NCBI GenBank assembly: GCA_017395715.1 | Contig: JAFQNZ010000078.1 | Span: 1 to 5,591 of the forward strand | Origin: Clostridia bacterium | Lineage (GTDB): Bacteria; Bacillota; Clostridia; Oscillospirales; CAG-272 | Length of the DNA stretch: 5,591 nt | Direction of reading: 5' to 3' | In this document: in pieces, positions 1 through 5,549 of the stretch | Layout of the letters: each line of letters begins with the position of its first letter | Numbering within the stretch: the first letter of the stretch is position 1 | Made by a program: the position numbers and the translations under genes | Notes under the pieces: generated by a model | What the model saw: the letters and a program-made list of their open reading frames with translations, nothing else | What the model was told of the DNA's origin: nothing | Database searches by the model: none

Positions 1-147
1 CCCAACATCCGCGAAGTCATCGCGTTCCCGATGAACAAGAACGCCATGGACCTCATGATGAATGCACCCTCCGAGGTTACCGAAAAGCAGCTCAAAGACG
101 TGCATATCGCCATCAATCTCCCCAAGGAAAAGAAAACAGAAGAATAA
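1..147 (+). CDS. aspS: Aspartyl-tRNA synthetase, C-terminal end (partial)
   Basis: Frame 1 is open from the window edge to a TAA at 145-147, giving the last 48 residues. The segment contains NIREVIAFPMNKNA, then DLMMNAPSEVT and EKQLKDVHI, which is the characteristic C-terminal signature of bacterial class II aspartyl-tRNA synthetase (the motif 3 helix region and what follows it). The enzyme charges tRNA-Asp in the cytoplasm. After the usual end of the family there is a short, Lys/Glu-rich tail (KEKKTEE), common and probably unimportant. The 5' part lies outside the window, so motifs 1 and 2 and the anticodon-binding domain cannot be seen. A hairpin terminator follows six bases after the stop. 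The next gene is convergent, so aspS is not part of the lipoprotein operon. Confidence 0.93.
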   Translation, partial: PNIREVIAFPMNKNAMDLMMNAPSEVTEKQLKDVHIAINLPKEKKTEE

Positions 148-152
148 GATTT

Positions 153-176
153 AAGCCCCGCCAAATGGCGGGGCTT
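153..176 (+). terminator. Rho-independent terminator between aspS and the lipoprotein operon
   Basis: A perfect 10-bp stem (AAGCCCCGCC at 153-162 with GGCGGGGCTT at 167-176) closes a four-base AAAT loop. On the + strand it is followed by the T-rich AGTTTCTTCATTT, so it fits as the aspS terminator. It also lies eight bases after the minus-strand stop at 184-186. It can therefore serve the convergent lipoprotein operon as well, though the T tract on that side (AAATCTTATTCTT) is poorer. Confidence 0.85.
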
Positions 177-183
177 AGTTTCT

Positions 184-1788
184 TCATTTCCACATTTGGC
201 AGTTGATCAAAAGCGACACAGCCGTACTCATACTAAAAGCGTTATGCTTTTCTGCCACAGGATCGGTCGGCGTCTTAATATGCCAATCTGTCCAGATCAA
301 ACCGTTTTCGTTGCGGTTGCCATACGCCACGTCGGCATTGTGCTGCAGGAACACAAAGAGGTTCATATCGCCTGTTTCCACGATATAGTATCTCGCCCAG
401 CGAGCAAAAATGCCCTTAAAGCCAATCATCGCGCCATCACGGTTTTCGTTGTTATCCAAGACACCGAATCCGCTTTCGGGTAACCGTATCAAAGCACACG
501 AAACCGCTTTTTTCGCATAGGTAAGATAGATTTCATCTTGATAGTGCTGATACAGTAAGGTACATGCGCCGATAAACGTACCATGATTATAGGTCGATGA
601 CCTGCCTTGGATTCCGTCATTCAAATCATATCGACCATAGACATCTCCCGTATTCTTATCAAACAACGTGTCAAACATCCACGCCATCAGATCTTTTGCC
701 TTTTCATAATAGCTATCGTCACCTGAAATCTCTGCGATATAGCACGCCGCGATTGCCGCAGGACCGTTCACGCAAGCGTCTTTGGTTGTTTTATCAATAT
801 CCCACCAAAGACCGCCGCCAAGCGTTTTGTCGTAAGAGCGGGCATACACCGCATCAAAATTTTCTTTGGCAATTTCATAGTATTTTCTCTCGCCGGTCAG
901 AAGTGTGATACGGCAAAAAGCAATGCTCGCCCACATGGGAGAGTCGTTGTGGATTTTCCACAACCAATCTCTTTTATTGGCACGCACAAAATGATCCGCA
1001 TAAGCAAGAAGCTTTTCTTTGATGGTTTCATCGCGCGTCAACTCATAAGCATCCGCATAGATTTCCATGACCTCGGCAGACTCCCAAAAGCCGATACCTG
1101 TCACATGCGTCTTATCCCAAAACTCTGCATTGAAAGCATCCCATACTTCACTTGCCATTTCGGCATAAGTCTTTCCGTGTTCGATGCTTTGCAAAGGATC
1201 ATATCGCCCGACCTTGTAAAGATTCGTCGGGAGAGTCAACTCACCATCACATCCATTCAGATGGGTTTTCGTAAAGTATTCGATGGCATCCAAGAGACCA
1301 TAATCGGTCTCGCTGTATAGGATCACCTTGGTTCCTTGCACCATAACGACCCACTCAAGCGCATCAAGTTCAGGTAGTTTCACGTCACGGTTGGTCTTGC
1401 CAATCAAAATCTCATAGGTCATTTTACGACCCTGATCATAGGTATAGGTTGGTATTGTTACACCGATATCCCGAAAGGCAAGACAAAAATCATCAATTTT
1501 CTTGTTAAAAAATGAATTCTTAAAAAGATCAAGCGATGATACCACCTGAAACACAGGCTTTTCTCCATCAATCAGCTGAAGTGTGCCCGCTGTCGTTTGG
1601 GCAGTTACAACCGCAGTTGTTTGCACAGCTGTTGTCGCCACCGATATACGCTGTGCCGCATTCGTGCTTGTTACCGCCGTTTCGGTCGTTCTCGCTGTGC
1701 TTGTCAAAGTATCATGGTGTCCACCGCAAGATACGATCAGAAAAACTGTGCTCAAAAGACAAAATACAAGCAGTGAAAATTTCTTCAT
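184..1788 (-). CDS. GH76-like cell-surface lipoprotein, paralog 1 (catalytic Asp-Ser variant)
   Basis: A 534-residue lipoprotein. Residues 1-20 are a signal peptide (MKK start, hydrophobic core, LIVS lipobox) and Cys21 is the lipidation site. Residues 22-68 are a Thr-rich linker. Residues about 69-198 form an accessory domain with EILIGKTNR at 126-134. Residues about 205-534 match glycoside hydrolase family 76, an (alpha/alpha)6 barrel of endo-alpha-1,6-mannanases. Family landmarks are GGGLWW (324-329), NGPAAIAA (341-348), TYNHG (399-403), GVLDNNE (442-448) and GFKGIFARW (456-464). Where active GH76 enzymes have Asp-Asp, this protein has N281-D282-S283, so the presumed acid/base residue is absent. 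The usual TYNQG is TYNHG. It is closest to the preceding paralog and starts only four bases after that gene's stop, with just a weak GGTGGT site, so translation is probably coupled. It is the last gene of the operon. Activity on mannan is doubtful. Confidence 0.9.
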   Translation of the reverse strand: MKKFSLLVFCLLSTVFLIVSCGGHHDTLTSTARTTETAVTSTNAAQRISVATTAVQTTAVVTAQTTAGTLQLIDGEKPVFQVVSSLDLFKNSFFNKKIDDFCLAFRDIGVTIPTYTYDQGRKMTYEILIGKTNRDVKLPELDALEWVVMVQGTKVILYSETDYGLLDAIEYFTKTHLNGCDGELTLPTNLYKVGRYDPLQSIEHGKTYAEMASEVWDAFNAEFWDKTHVTGIGFWESAEVMEIYADAYELTRDETIKEKLLAYADHFVRANKRDWLWKIHNDSPMWASIAFCRITLLTGERKYYEIAKENFDAVYARSYDKTLGGGLWWDIDKTTKDACVNGPAAIAACYIAEISGDDSYYEKAKDLMAWMFDTLFDKNTGDVYGRYDLNDGIQGRSSTYNHGTFIGACTLLYQHYQDEIYLTYAKKAVSCALIRLPESGFGVLDNNENRDGAMIGFKGIFARWARYYIVETGDMNLFVFLQHNADVAYGNRNENGLIWTDWHIKTPTDPVAEKHNAFSMSTAVSLLINCQMWK

Positions 1789-1792
1789 CGTT

Positions 1793-3418
1793 TTACCACC
1801 ACGCTTGACAGTTATAAAGTAACGACACCGCGGTACTCATGCTGAAAGCATTATGCTTTTCTGCTACGGGGTCTGTCGGGGTCTTTACGTGCCAGCTCGT
1901 CCAGATCAAGCCCTTCTCGTTGCGGTTGCCATACGCCACATCGGCGTTGTGCTGCAAGAAAAGAAGCAGGTCCACGTTGTTGGTTTCTTTGGCATAGCGG
2001 ATTGCCCACCGCGCGAAAATACCCTTAAAGCCAAATTGCGCTCCATCCCGCACCTCGTTGTTGTCAAGAACACCGAAGGTGAGTTCGGTCAGATTCGCCC
2101 TCGCATAGTCAGCCGCTTTTTGCGCATAGTCAAGATAAGCTTTATCTCCATAGTGCTGATACAAGAGAGTACACGCGCCGATCAACGTACCTTGATTATA
2201 GGTGGATGACCAAGTGTGAACGCCGCCGGTCACTCCCTGCGCGTCATAAACTTTTCCCGTATCTTTTTCAAATAACCTATCAATCTCCCACGCCATCAGA
2301 TCTCTTGCTTTTTCAAAGTAGCTCTCATCACCCGAAATCTTGGCAATGTAGCACGCCGCAATGGCGGCAGGACCGTTCACGCAAGCGTTTTTGGTGGTCT
2401 TATCAACATCCCAGTAAAGACCGCCGCCAAGCGTTTTGTCGAAAGAACGGGCATACACCGCATCAAAGTTCTCTTTGGCGATCTCGTAGTATTTTCTCTC
2501 GCCTGTTAGAAGCGTGATGCGCGAAAAGGCGATACTCGCCCACATGGGAGAATCGTTGTGGATCTTCCACAGCCAATCCCTTTTGTTGACAAGCACAAAA
2601 CGGTCGGCATAGGCAAGAAGTTTTTCTTTGATCGCTTCATCACCCGTCAGCTCGTATGCATCCGCATAGATCTCAAGGATCTCAGCAGATTCCCAAAAAC
2701 CAACGCCTTCCACATACGCGCCGTTCCAAAATTCGTCATTGAAAGCATCCCATATTTCAGTTGCCATTTCGGCATAGGTCTTTTCGTGTTCAGCGCTTTG
2801 CAAAGGATCGTGTCGCCCAACCGTGTAAAGATCTCCGGGAAGCGTCAACGCACCGTCTTTCTCGGATAGATAGGTATCCACAAAATAATCGATCGCACGG
2901 AGTAGACCCGAATCGGTCTCGCTGTACAGGATGATTTTCGTTCCCTGCACCATAGTAACCCATTCAAACGGATCAAGATCGGGCAGCTTCACATCACGGT
3001 TTGTCTTGCCGATCAAGATCTCGTAATCCATTTTGCGGCCCTGGTCATAGGAATAGGTTGGTCTTGTTACACCAATATCCCGCACAGCCACGCAAAAATC
3101 ATTCACTATCTGATTAAAAAACGAATCCCTATACCTCTCAAGCGACGTCACCACTTGAAAGATCGGCTTATCACCGTCAATCAGTTGAAGCGTTCCCGCC
3201 GTGGTACCTGCAGTTGTCTGCACTGTCGTTATGGCAGTTGTGGTTACGGTTGTATTCGCCGTTGTCTGAACCGTTGTATCCCCAGTGCTGTGCGCAGCCG
3301 TCTGTGCAGGTTTTGGTGTTGTGATTGCTGTTGAAGAGGGCGTCTCGGTATTGCCGCAAGATACAATCAGCAAAACCGCCGCCAAAAGGAAAACCAAAAG
3401 TAAAACAATTCGCTTCAT
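1793..3418 (-). CDS. GH76-like cell-surface lipoprotein, paralog 2 (catalytic Asp-Ser variant)
   Basis: A 541-residue lipoprotein. The reading frame opens at an ATG at 3460, but the start is placed at 3418 because AAAGGA lies eight bases before it and a proper signal peptide begins there (MKRIV, LIVS lipobox, Cys21). The longer form would put 14 polar residues ahead, with its first ATG inside a hairpin loop. Residues 22-75 are a Thr-rich linker, the longest of the three. Residues about 76-205 form the accessory domain (EILIGKTNR at 133-141) and about 212-541 the GH76 domain, with GGGLYW (331-336), NGPAAIAA (348-355), TYNQG (406-410), GVLDNNE (449-455) and GFKGIFARW (463-471). The catalytic pair position reads H287-N288-D289-S290, again Asp-Ser rather than Asp-Asp. 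The domain is otherwise full length without frameshifts, which argues for a selected protein rather than a decaying gene. Function could be mannan binding or altered chemistry. Confidence 0.9.
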   Translation of the reverse strand: MKRIVLLLVFLLAAVLLIVSCGNTETPSSTAITTPKPAQTAAHSTGDTTVQTTANTTVTTTAITTVQTTAGTTAGTLQLIDGDKPIFQVVTSLERYRDSFFNQIVNDFCVAVRDIGVTRPTYSYDQGRKMDYEILIGKTNRDVKLPDLDPFEWVTMVQGTKIILYSETDSGLLRAIDYFVDTYLSEKDGALTLPGDLYTVGRHDPLQSAEHEKTYAEMATEIWDAFNDEFWNGAYVEGVGFWESAEILEIYADAYELTGDEAIKEKLLAYADRFVLVNKRDWLWKIHNDSPMWASIAFSRITLLTGERKYYEIAKENFDAVYARSFDKTLGGGLYWDVDKTTKNACVNGPAAIAACYIAKISGDESYFEKARDLMAWEIDRLFEKDTGKVYDAQGVTGGVHTWSSTYNQGTLIGACTLLYQHYGDKAYLDYAQKAADYARANLTELTFGVLDNNEVRDGAQFGFKGIFARWAIRYAKETNNVDLLLFLQHNADVAYGNRNEKGLIWTSWHVKTPTDPVAEKHNAFSMSTAVSLLYNCQAWW

Positions 3419-3426
3419 TGTCCCAT

Positions 3427-3432
3427 TCCTTT
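3427..3432 (-). promoter_or_regulatory. Shine-Dalgarno site that fixes the start of paralog 2
   Basis: AAAGGA read on the minus strand lies eight bases before the ATG at 3416-3418. No comparable site precedes the upstream in-frame ATG at 3458-3460, which itself sits in the loop region of a hairpin. This decides for the shorter 541-residue product. Confidence 0.8.
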
Positions 3433-3441
3433 CAGTGTACA

Positions 3442-3470
3442 AAAGCTCCGAATTTTTCATTCGGAGCTTT
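3442..3470 (-). terminator. Intergenic hairpin between paralogs 3 and 2 (weak or partial terminator)
   Basis: A perfect 12-bp stem pairs 3442-3453 with 3459-3470 around a five-base loop. On the minus strand the stem ends in CTTT and continues TGTAC, so the U run is only about four long. It lies 11 bases after the stop of the 525-residue gene and 9 bases before the Shine-Dalgarno of the next. It could be an attenuating terminator or a processing and stability element that sets the ratio of the upstream enzyme to the two downstream paralogs. I see no convincing promoter between it and the next gene. Confidence 0.6.
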
Positions 3471-3481
3471 GAATCAAATCG

Positions 3482-5059
3482 TTACCACGGTTGGCAGTTG
3501 TACATCAGCGCGACCGCCGTTGTCATACTGAATACGATATGACCTGCCGCAGCAGGGTCTTCGGGTGTCTGTCTGTGCCAAGACGTCCAGATCAGTCCTG
3601 CCTCGTTGCGGTTTGCAAATGCCGCATCGGCATTGCTCTGCAAAAACAGGAGAATATCCACATCGTTCACTTCCTTGGCGTAACGATACATCCAACGGGT
3701 CAGAATGCCCTTGAAGCCGGGCAGGTCGTTACCGCTGTTTTCGCCGTTGTCAAGAACACCGTTGGTGGTAAGTTCTTTCATGGCGTAGTCGGCAGCTTTG
3801 TCGGCGTAGGTGAGATAGGTTTCATCGCCGTAGTGCTTGTAAAGCAGCGTGCAAGCACCAATGAAAGTGCCTTGATTGTAAGTGGATGCCCACTTGTTAA
3901 TTTCACCGTTGATGTTGTAAGCATCGTAAACTTTGCCCGTGTTCTTCTCGTACATATACCTGAATTCCCAATCCATCAAGCCTTTTGCTTTTTCAAAATA
4001 GCTTTCGTCTTTGGAAAGTTCACCAATCAGGCAAGCCGCAATCGATGCGGGACAGTTGACACAGGAGTTCTTGGTATTGTTTTCGATTCGCCAATACAAA
4101 CCGCCGCCAAGCTTGGTATCGTATGCACGTTTATAAACAGCATCAAAGTTCGCTTTGGCAATATCATAGTACTTGGTCTCGCCGGTGAGAAGCGTAATGC
4201 GCGAAAAGGCAATACAGATCCACATCACGTCGTCGTTGTATTCGTTCCATGTAAAGTCTTTTTGCCATCTGCGAATAAACTGATCGGCAAATTTGAGCAT
4301 TTTGGACTTTATGGCTTCATCCTTGGTCTGCTCATAAGCGTCGATATACACTTCCAGTGTTTCGGCAGTATCCCAGAACCAGTTGCCTTCTACCCAAACG
4401 CTCTTCCAATACTTATCGTTGAAAGAATTCCATACCGTTGTTGCCATATCGGCGTATGTCATATTGTGTTTGGTGCTTGTGGTGGCGTCATATTGACCCA
4501 CGTATTTCGAAGGACTGTGCACGACCACATTGCCTTCACTGCCCTTCACATAGGTGTTCATGAAATAATTCACCGCTTCGATCAGACAAGGCGTGCTGTG
4601 GGCATACAAAAGCACCTTCGTTCCCTGCACAGAAACGCTCCATTCAAATGAACCAATCTCGGGGAGCGCAACCTTTCGGTTGGTTTCACCGACAAGAATC
4701 TCATATGTTTTTTCACTGAGACGTTCGTGAACCACTCTTGGCTTTTCGATACCGAGCTCTTCAAAAGCGTTAGACAATTCGGAAAGTGAACTTGAAAGAG
4801 CGGAATCCGCGTAGAGCGATAACGGTACTACCACCTGAAAGATCGGCTTACTGTCTTCTACCAACAAAATATCTGCCTCGGTGGTAACAGATGTTGTGGT
4901 AACAGGCGCAGTTGTGGTAACCTGTGCAGGCGTTGTTTCCACAGTCCCTGCGGCTGTGGTTTGCTGTGTGGTTTCAGCAGGAGATGTACCGTTTTGGCAA
5001 GAAACAATCATCAAAGCAGTGCAAAAAATAATGCATAGAAGAATGGCAAAACGTTTCAT
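3482..5059 (-). CDS. GH76 cell-surface lipoprotein, paralog 3 (intact catalytic Asp pair), putative alpha-1,6-mannanase
   Basis: A 525-residue lipoprotein with a signal peptide (MKRF, MIVS lipobox, Cys21), a Thr-rich linker (22-62), an accessory domain (about 63-192, EILVGETNR at 120-128) and a C-terminal GH76 domain (about 200-525). GH76 enzymes are retaining endo-alpha-1,6-mannanases that cut the mannan backbone of fungal or mycobacterial glycans. Here the catalytic diad is visible as Y274-N275-D276-D277 followed by VMW. By homology with Bacillus circulans Aman6, D276 would be the nucleophile and D277 the acid/base. Other landmarks are GGGLYW (318-323), NCPASIAA (335-342, normally NGP), TYNQG (393-397), GVLDNGE (434-440) and GFKGILTRW (448-456). 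The start is supported by AAAGGAG nine bases upstream. It follows the mini-lipoprotein gene by 14 bases and precedes two diverged paralogs. Substrate is inferred from family only. Confidence 0.9.
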   Translation of the reverse strand: MKRFAILLCIIFCTALMIVSCQNGTSPAETTQQTTAAGTVETTPAQVTTTAPVTTTSVTTEADILLVEDSKPIFQVVVPLSLYADSALSSSLSELSNAFEELGIEKPRVVHERLSEKTYEILVGETNRKVALPEIGSFEWSVSVQGTKVLLYAHSTPCLIEAVNYFMNTYVKGSEGNVVVHSPSKYVGQYDATTSTKHNMTYADMATTVWNSFNDKYWKSVWVEGNWFWDTAETLEVYIDAYEQTKDEAIKSKMLKFADQFIRRWQKDFTWNEYNDDVMWICIAFSRITLLTGETKYYDIAKANFDAVYKRAYDTKLGGGLYWRIENNTKNSCVNCPASIAACLIGELSKDESYFEKAKGLMDWEFRYMYEKNTGKVYDAYNINGEINKWASTYNQGTFIGACTLLYKHYGDETYLTYADKAADYAMKELTTNGVLDNGENSGNDLPGFKGILTRWMYRYAKEVNDVDILLFLQSNADAAFANRNEAGLIWTSWHRQTPEDPAAAGHIVFSMTTAVALMYNCQPW

Positions 5060-5068
5060 ATTCGTTTA

Positions 5069-5075
5069 CTCCTTT
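5069..5075 (-). promoter_or_regulatory. Shine-Dalgarno site of paralog 3, overlapping the upstream stop codon
   Basis: AAAGGAG on the minus strand lies nine bases before the ATG at 5057-5059. The stop of the mini-lipoprotein frame (5074-5076) overlaps its first two bases, so ribosomes ending there would be placed to restart on the 525-residue gene. This is the strongest ribosome-binding site in the operon. Confidence 0.8.
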
Positions 5076-5205
5076 ATAAGTATTTGAATTCCACTCCCGA
5101 TATGGTATCCTCGGTGGAAGAGGGTTGTTCGCCGCAAGAAATCAGAACAAGCACCCAAAACAATGCGAGCACCGTCACGCATAAAAGTAACAGAAATCGT
5201 TTCAT
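5074..5205 (-). CDS. Mini-lipoprotein, 43 residues (or signal-peptide remnant of a fourth paralog)
   Basis: The frame begins MKRFLLLLCV, runs through a hydrophobic core, and reaches the lipobox VLISC with Cys24, then CGEQPSSTED and ends in EFKYL before TAA. The mature peptide would be only 20 residues, anchored outside the membrane. The MKRF start, the xxSC(G) lipobox and the short Ser/Thr stretch resemble the N-termini of the three large lipoproteins next to it. It may therefore be a genuine small lipoprotein or the relict of a fourth copy that lost everything after the linker. It is the first frame after the likely operon promoter, and its stop overlaps the next gene's Shine-Dalgarno, which favours translation and coupling. 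No good ribosome-binding site precedes its ATG. An in-frame ATG at 5218-5220 could give 48 residues (MRTNAMKRF). Confidence 0.55.
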   Translation of the reverse strand: MKRFLLLLCVTVLALFWVLVLISCGEQPSSTEDTISGVEFKYL

Positions 5206-5238
5206 AGCATTTGTTCTCATCTTGATGTTGTTTTGTCC

Positions 5239-5267
5239 ATTATATCATTTTTTACAAATGAAGTAAA
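5239..5267 (-). promoter_or_regulatory. Probable SigA-type promoter of the lipoprotein operon
   Basis: On the minus strand TTTACT (5262-5267, four of six matches to TTGACA) is followed after exactly 17 bases by a perfect TATAAT (5239-5244). Transcription would start near 5232, leaving a leader of about 25 bases before the mini-lipoprotein ATG. It points at the whole four-gene run, and I find no other good promoter in the operon's intergenic gaps. Confidence 0.7.
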
Positions 5268-5271
5268 GGTA

Positions 5272-5299
5272 TTTTTGTTAATTTTTATTTTTTGTTAAT
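5272..5299 (-). repeat. Direct repeat of an 11-bp AT-rich motif upstream of the operon promoter
   Basis: TTTTTGTTAAT occurs at 5272-5282 and again at 5289-5299, a period of 17 bases. On the minus strand it reads ATTAACAAAAA twice and lies immediately upstream of the -35 box, where an UP element or an activator site would be. The A/T-rich composition makes chance similarity possible. Confidence 0.45.
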
Positions 5300-5340
5300 A
5301 TGCTCTGATACAAAGACAAACAAAAATACAAAACTTCCTC

Positions 5341-5369
5341 TTGACAAATACAATATAAAGTATTATAAT
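5341..5369 (+). promoter_or_regulatory. Consensus SigA-type promoter of the tRNA-Val gene
   Basis: A perfect TTGACA (5341-5346) and a perfect TATAAT (5364-5369) are separated by 17 bases. The predicted start near 5376 is about seven bases before the mature tRNA 5' end, which is typical for a strongly expressed single tRNA unit. Confidence 0.92.
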
Positions 5370-5382
5370 GATTTTGTTCTTC

Positions 5383-5459
5383 GGAAGCGTAGCTCAGCTG
5401 GTCAGAGCGCACGGTTCACATCCGTGAGGTCATGGGTTCGAGCCCCCTCGTTTCCACCA
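5383..5459 (+). tRNA. tRNA-Val, anticodon CAC
   Basis: A full cloverleaf of 77 bases can be folded. The acceptor stem is GGAAGCG with CGTTTCC (one G-U pair), the D stem GCTC/GAGC, the anticodon stem CACGG/CCGTG with loop TTCACAT, and anticodon CAC is at 5417-5419, reading GUG valine codons. The variable loop is AGGTC and the T loop TTCGAGC. A73 and an encoded CCA end the gene at 5459. The T stem ATGGG/CCCCT contains one T-C mismatch (5433 and 5447). Its own promoter and terminator flank it, so it is a monocistronic unit. Confidence 0.96.
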
Positions 5460-5496
5460 AAAATAAAAGGATGGCTTCAGCCATCCTTTTATTTTT
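5460..5496 (+). terminator. Rho-independent terminator of tRNA-Val
   Basis: A perfect 16-bp stem pairs 5460-5475 (AAAATAAAAGGATGGC) with 5480-5495 around a TTCA loop. It has a GC-rich tip and an A/T-rich base whose 3' arm supplies the U tract. It begins directly after the CCA end. The symmetric A and T flanks mean it can also stop transcription arriving on the minus strand from the right. Confidence 0.93.
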
Positions 5497-5523
5497 GCTG
5501 TAAACTTCACGGGCTTGAACCCC

Positions 5524-5542
5524 GCAATTGCTTTGCAATTGC
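5524..5542. repeat. Tandem palindrome GCAATTGC-TTT-GCAATTGC
   Basis: The self-complementary octamer GCAATTGC occurs at 5524-5531 and 5535-5542 with three bases between. The unit can form an 8-bp hairpin with a three-base loop on either strand. No T tract follows on either side, so it is not a classical terminator. Its role is unknown. Confidence 0.5.
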
Positions 5543-5549
5543 TAAAGCA

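Noticed and set aside
3194..3355. CRISPR-like or minisatellite array in the linker DNA
   Set aside because: The units are short, degenerate and in frame, explained by Thr/Val/Ala codons. There are no regular repeats with unique spacers.
3177..3359. Minus-strand frame over the Thr-rich linker of the 541-residue gene
   Set aside because: It is an out-of-frame reading of the low-complexity linker, giving an Asn/His/Tyr-rich string with no start signal.
3419..3460. 14-residue N-terminal extension of the 541-residue lipoprotein
   Set aside because: The extension would precede a complete signal peptide, its ATG sits in a hairpin, and a good AAAGGA site supports the internal start at 3418.
3491..4651. 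386-codon open frame on the + strand
   Set aside because: It lies wholly antisense to the GH76 lipoprotein with the intact Asp pair, has no ribosome-binding site or recognisable domain, and arises from the codon use of the real gene.
184..5205. Insertion sequence or phage origin for the repeated genes
   Set aside because: No transposase, integrase, terminal inverted repeats or target duplications are visible. Tandem gene duplication explains the similarity.
5084..5266. 60-codon + strand frame in the divergent promoter region
   Set aside because: It overlaps the mini-lipoprotein and the operon promoter on the other strand, has no ribosome-binding site, and its sequence is not protein-like.
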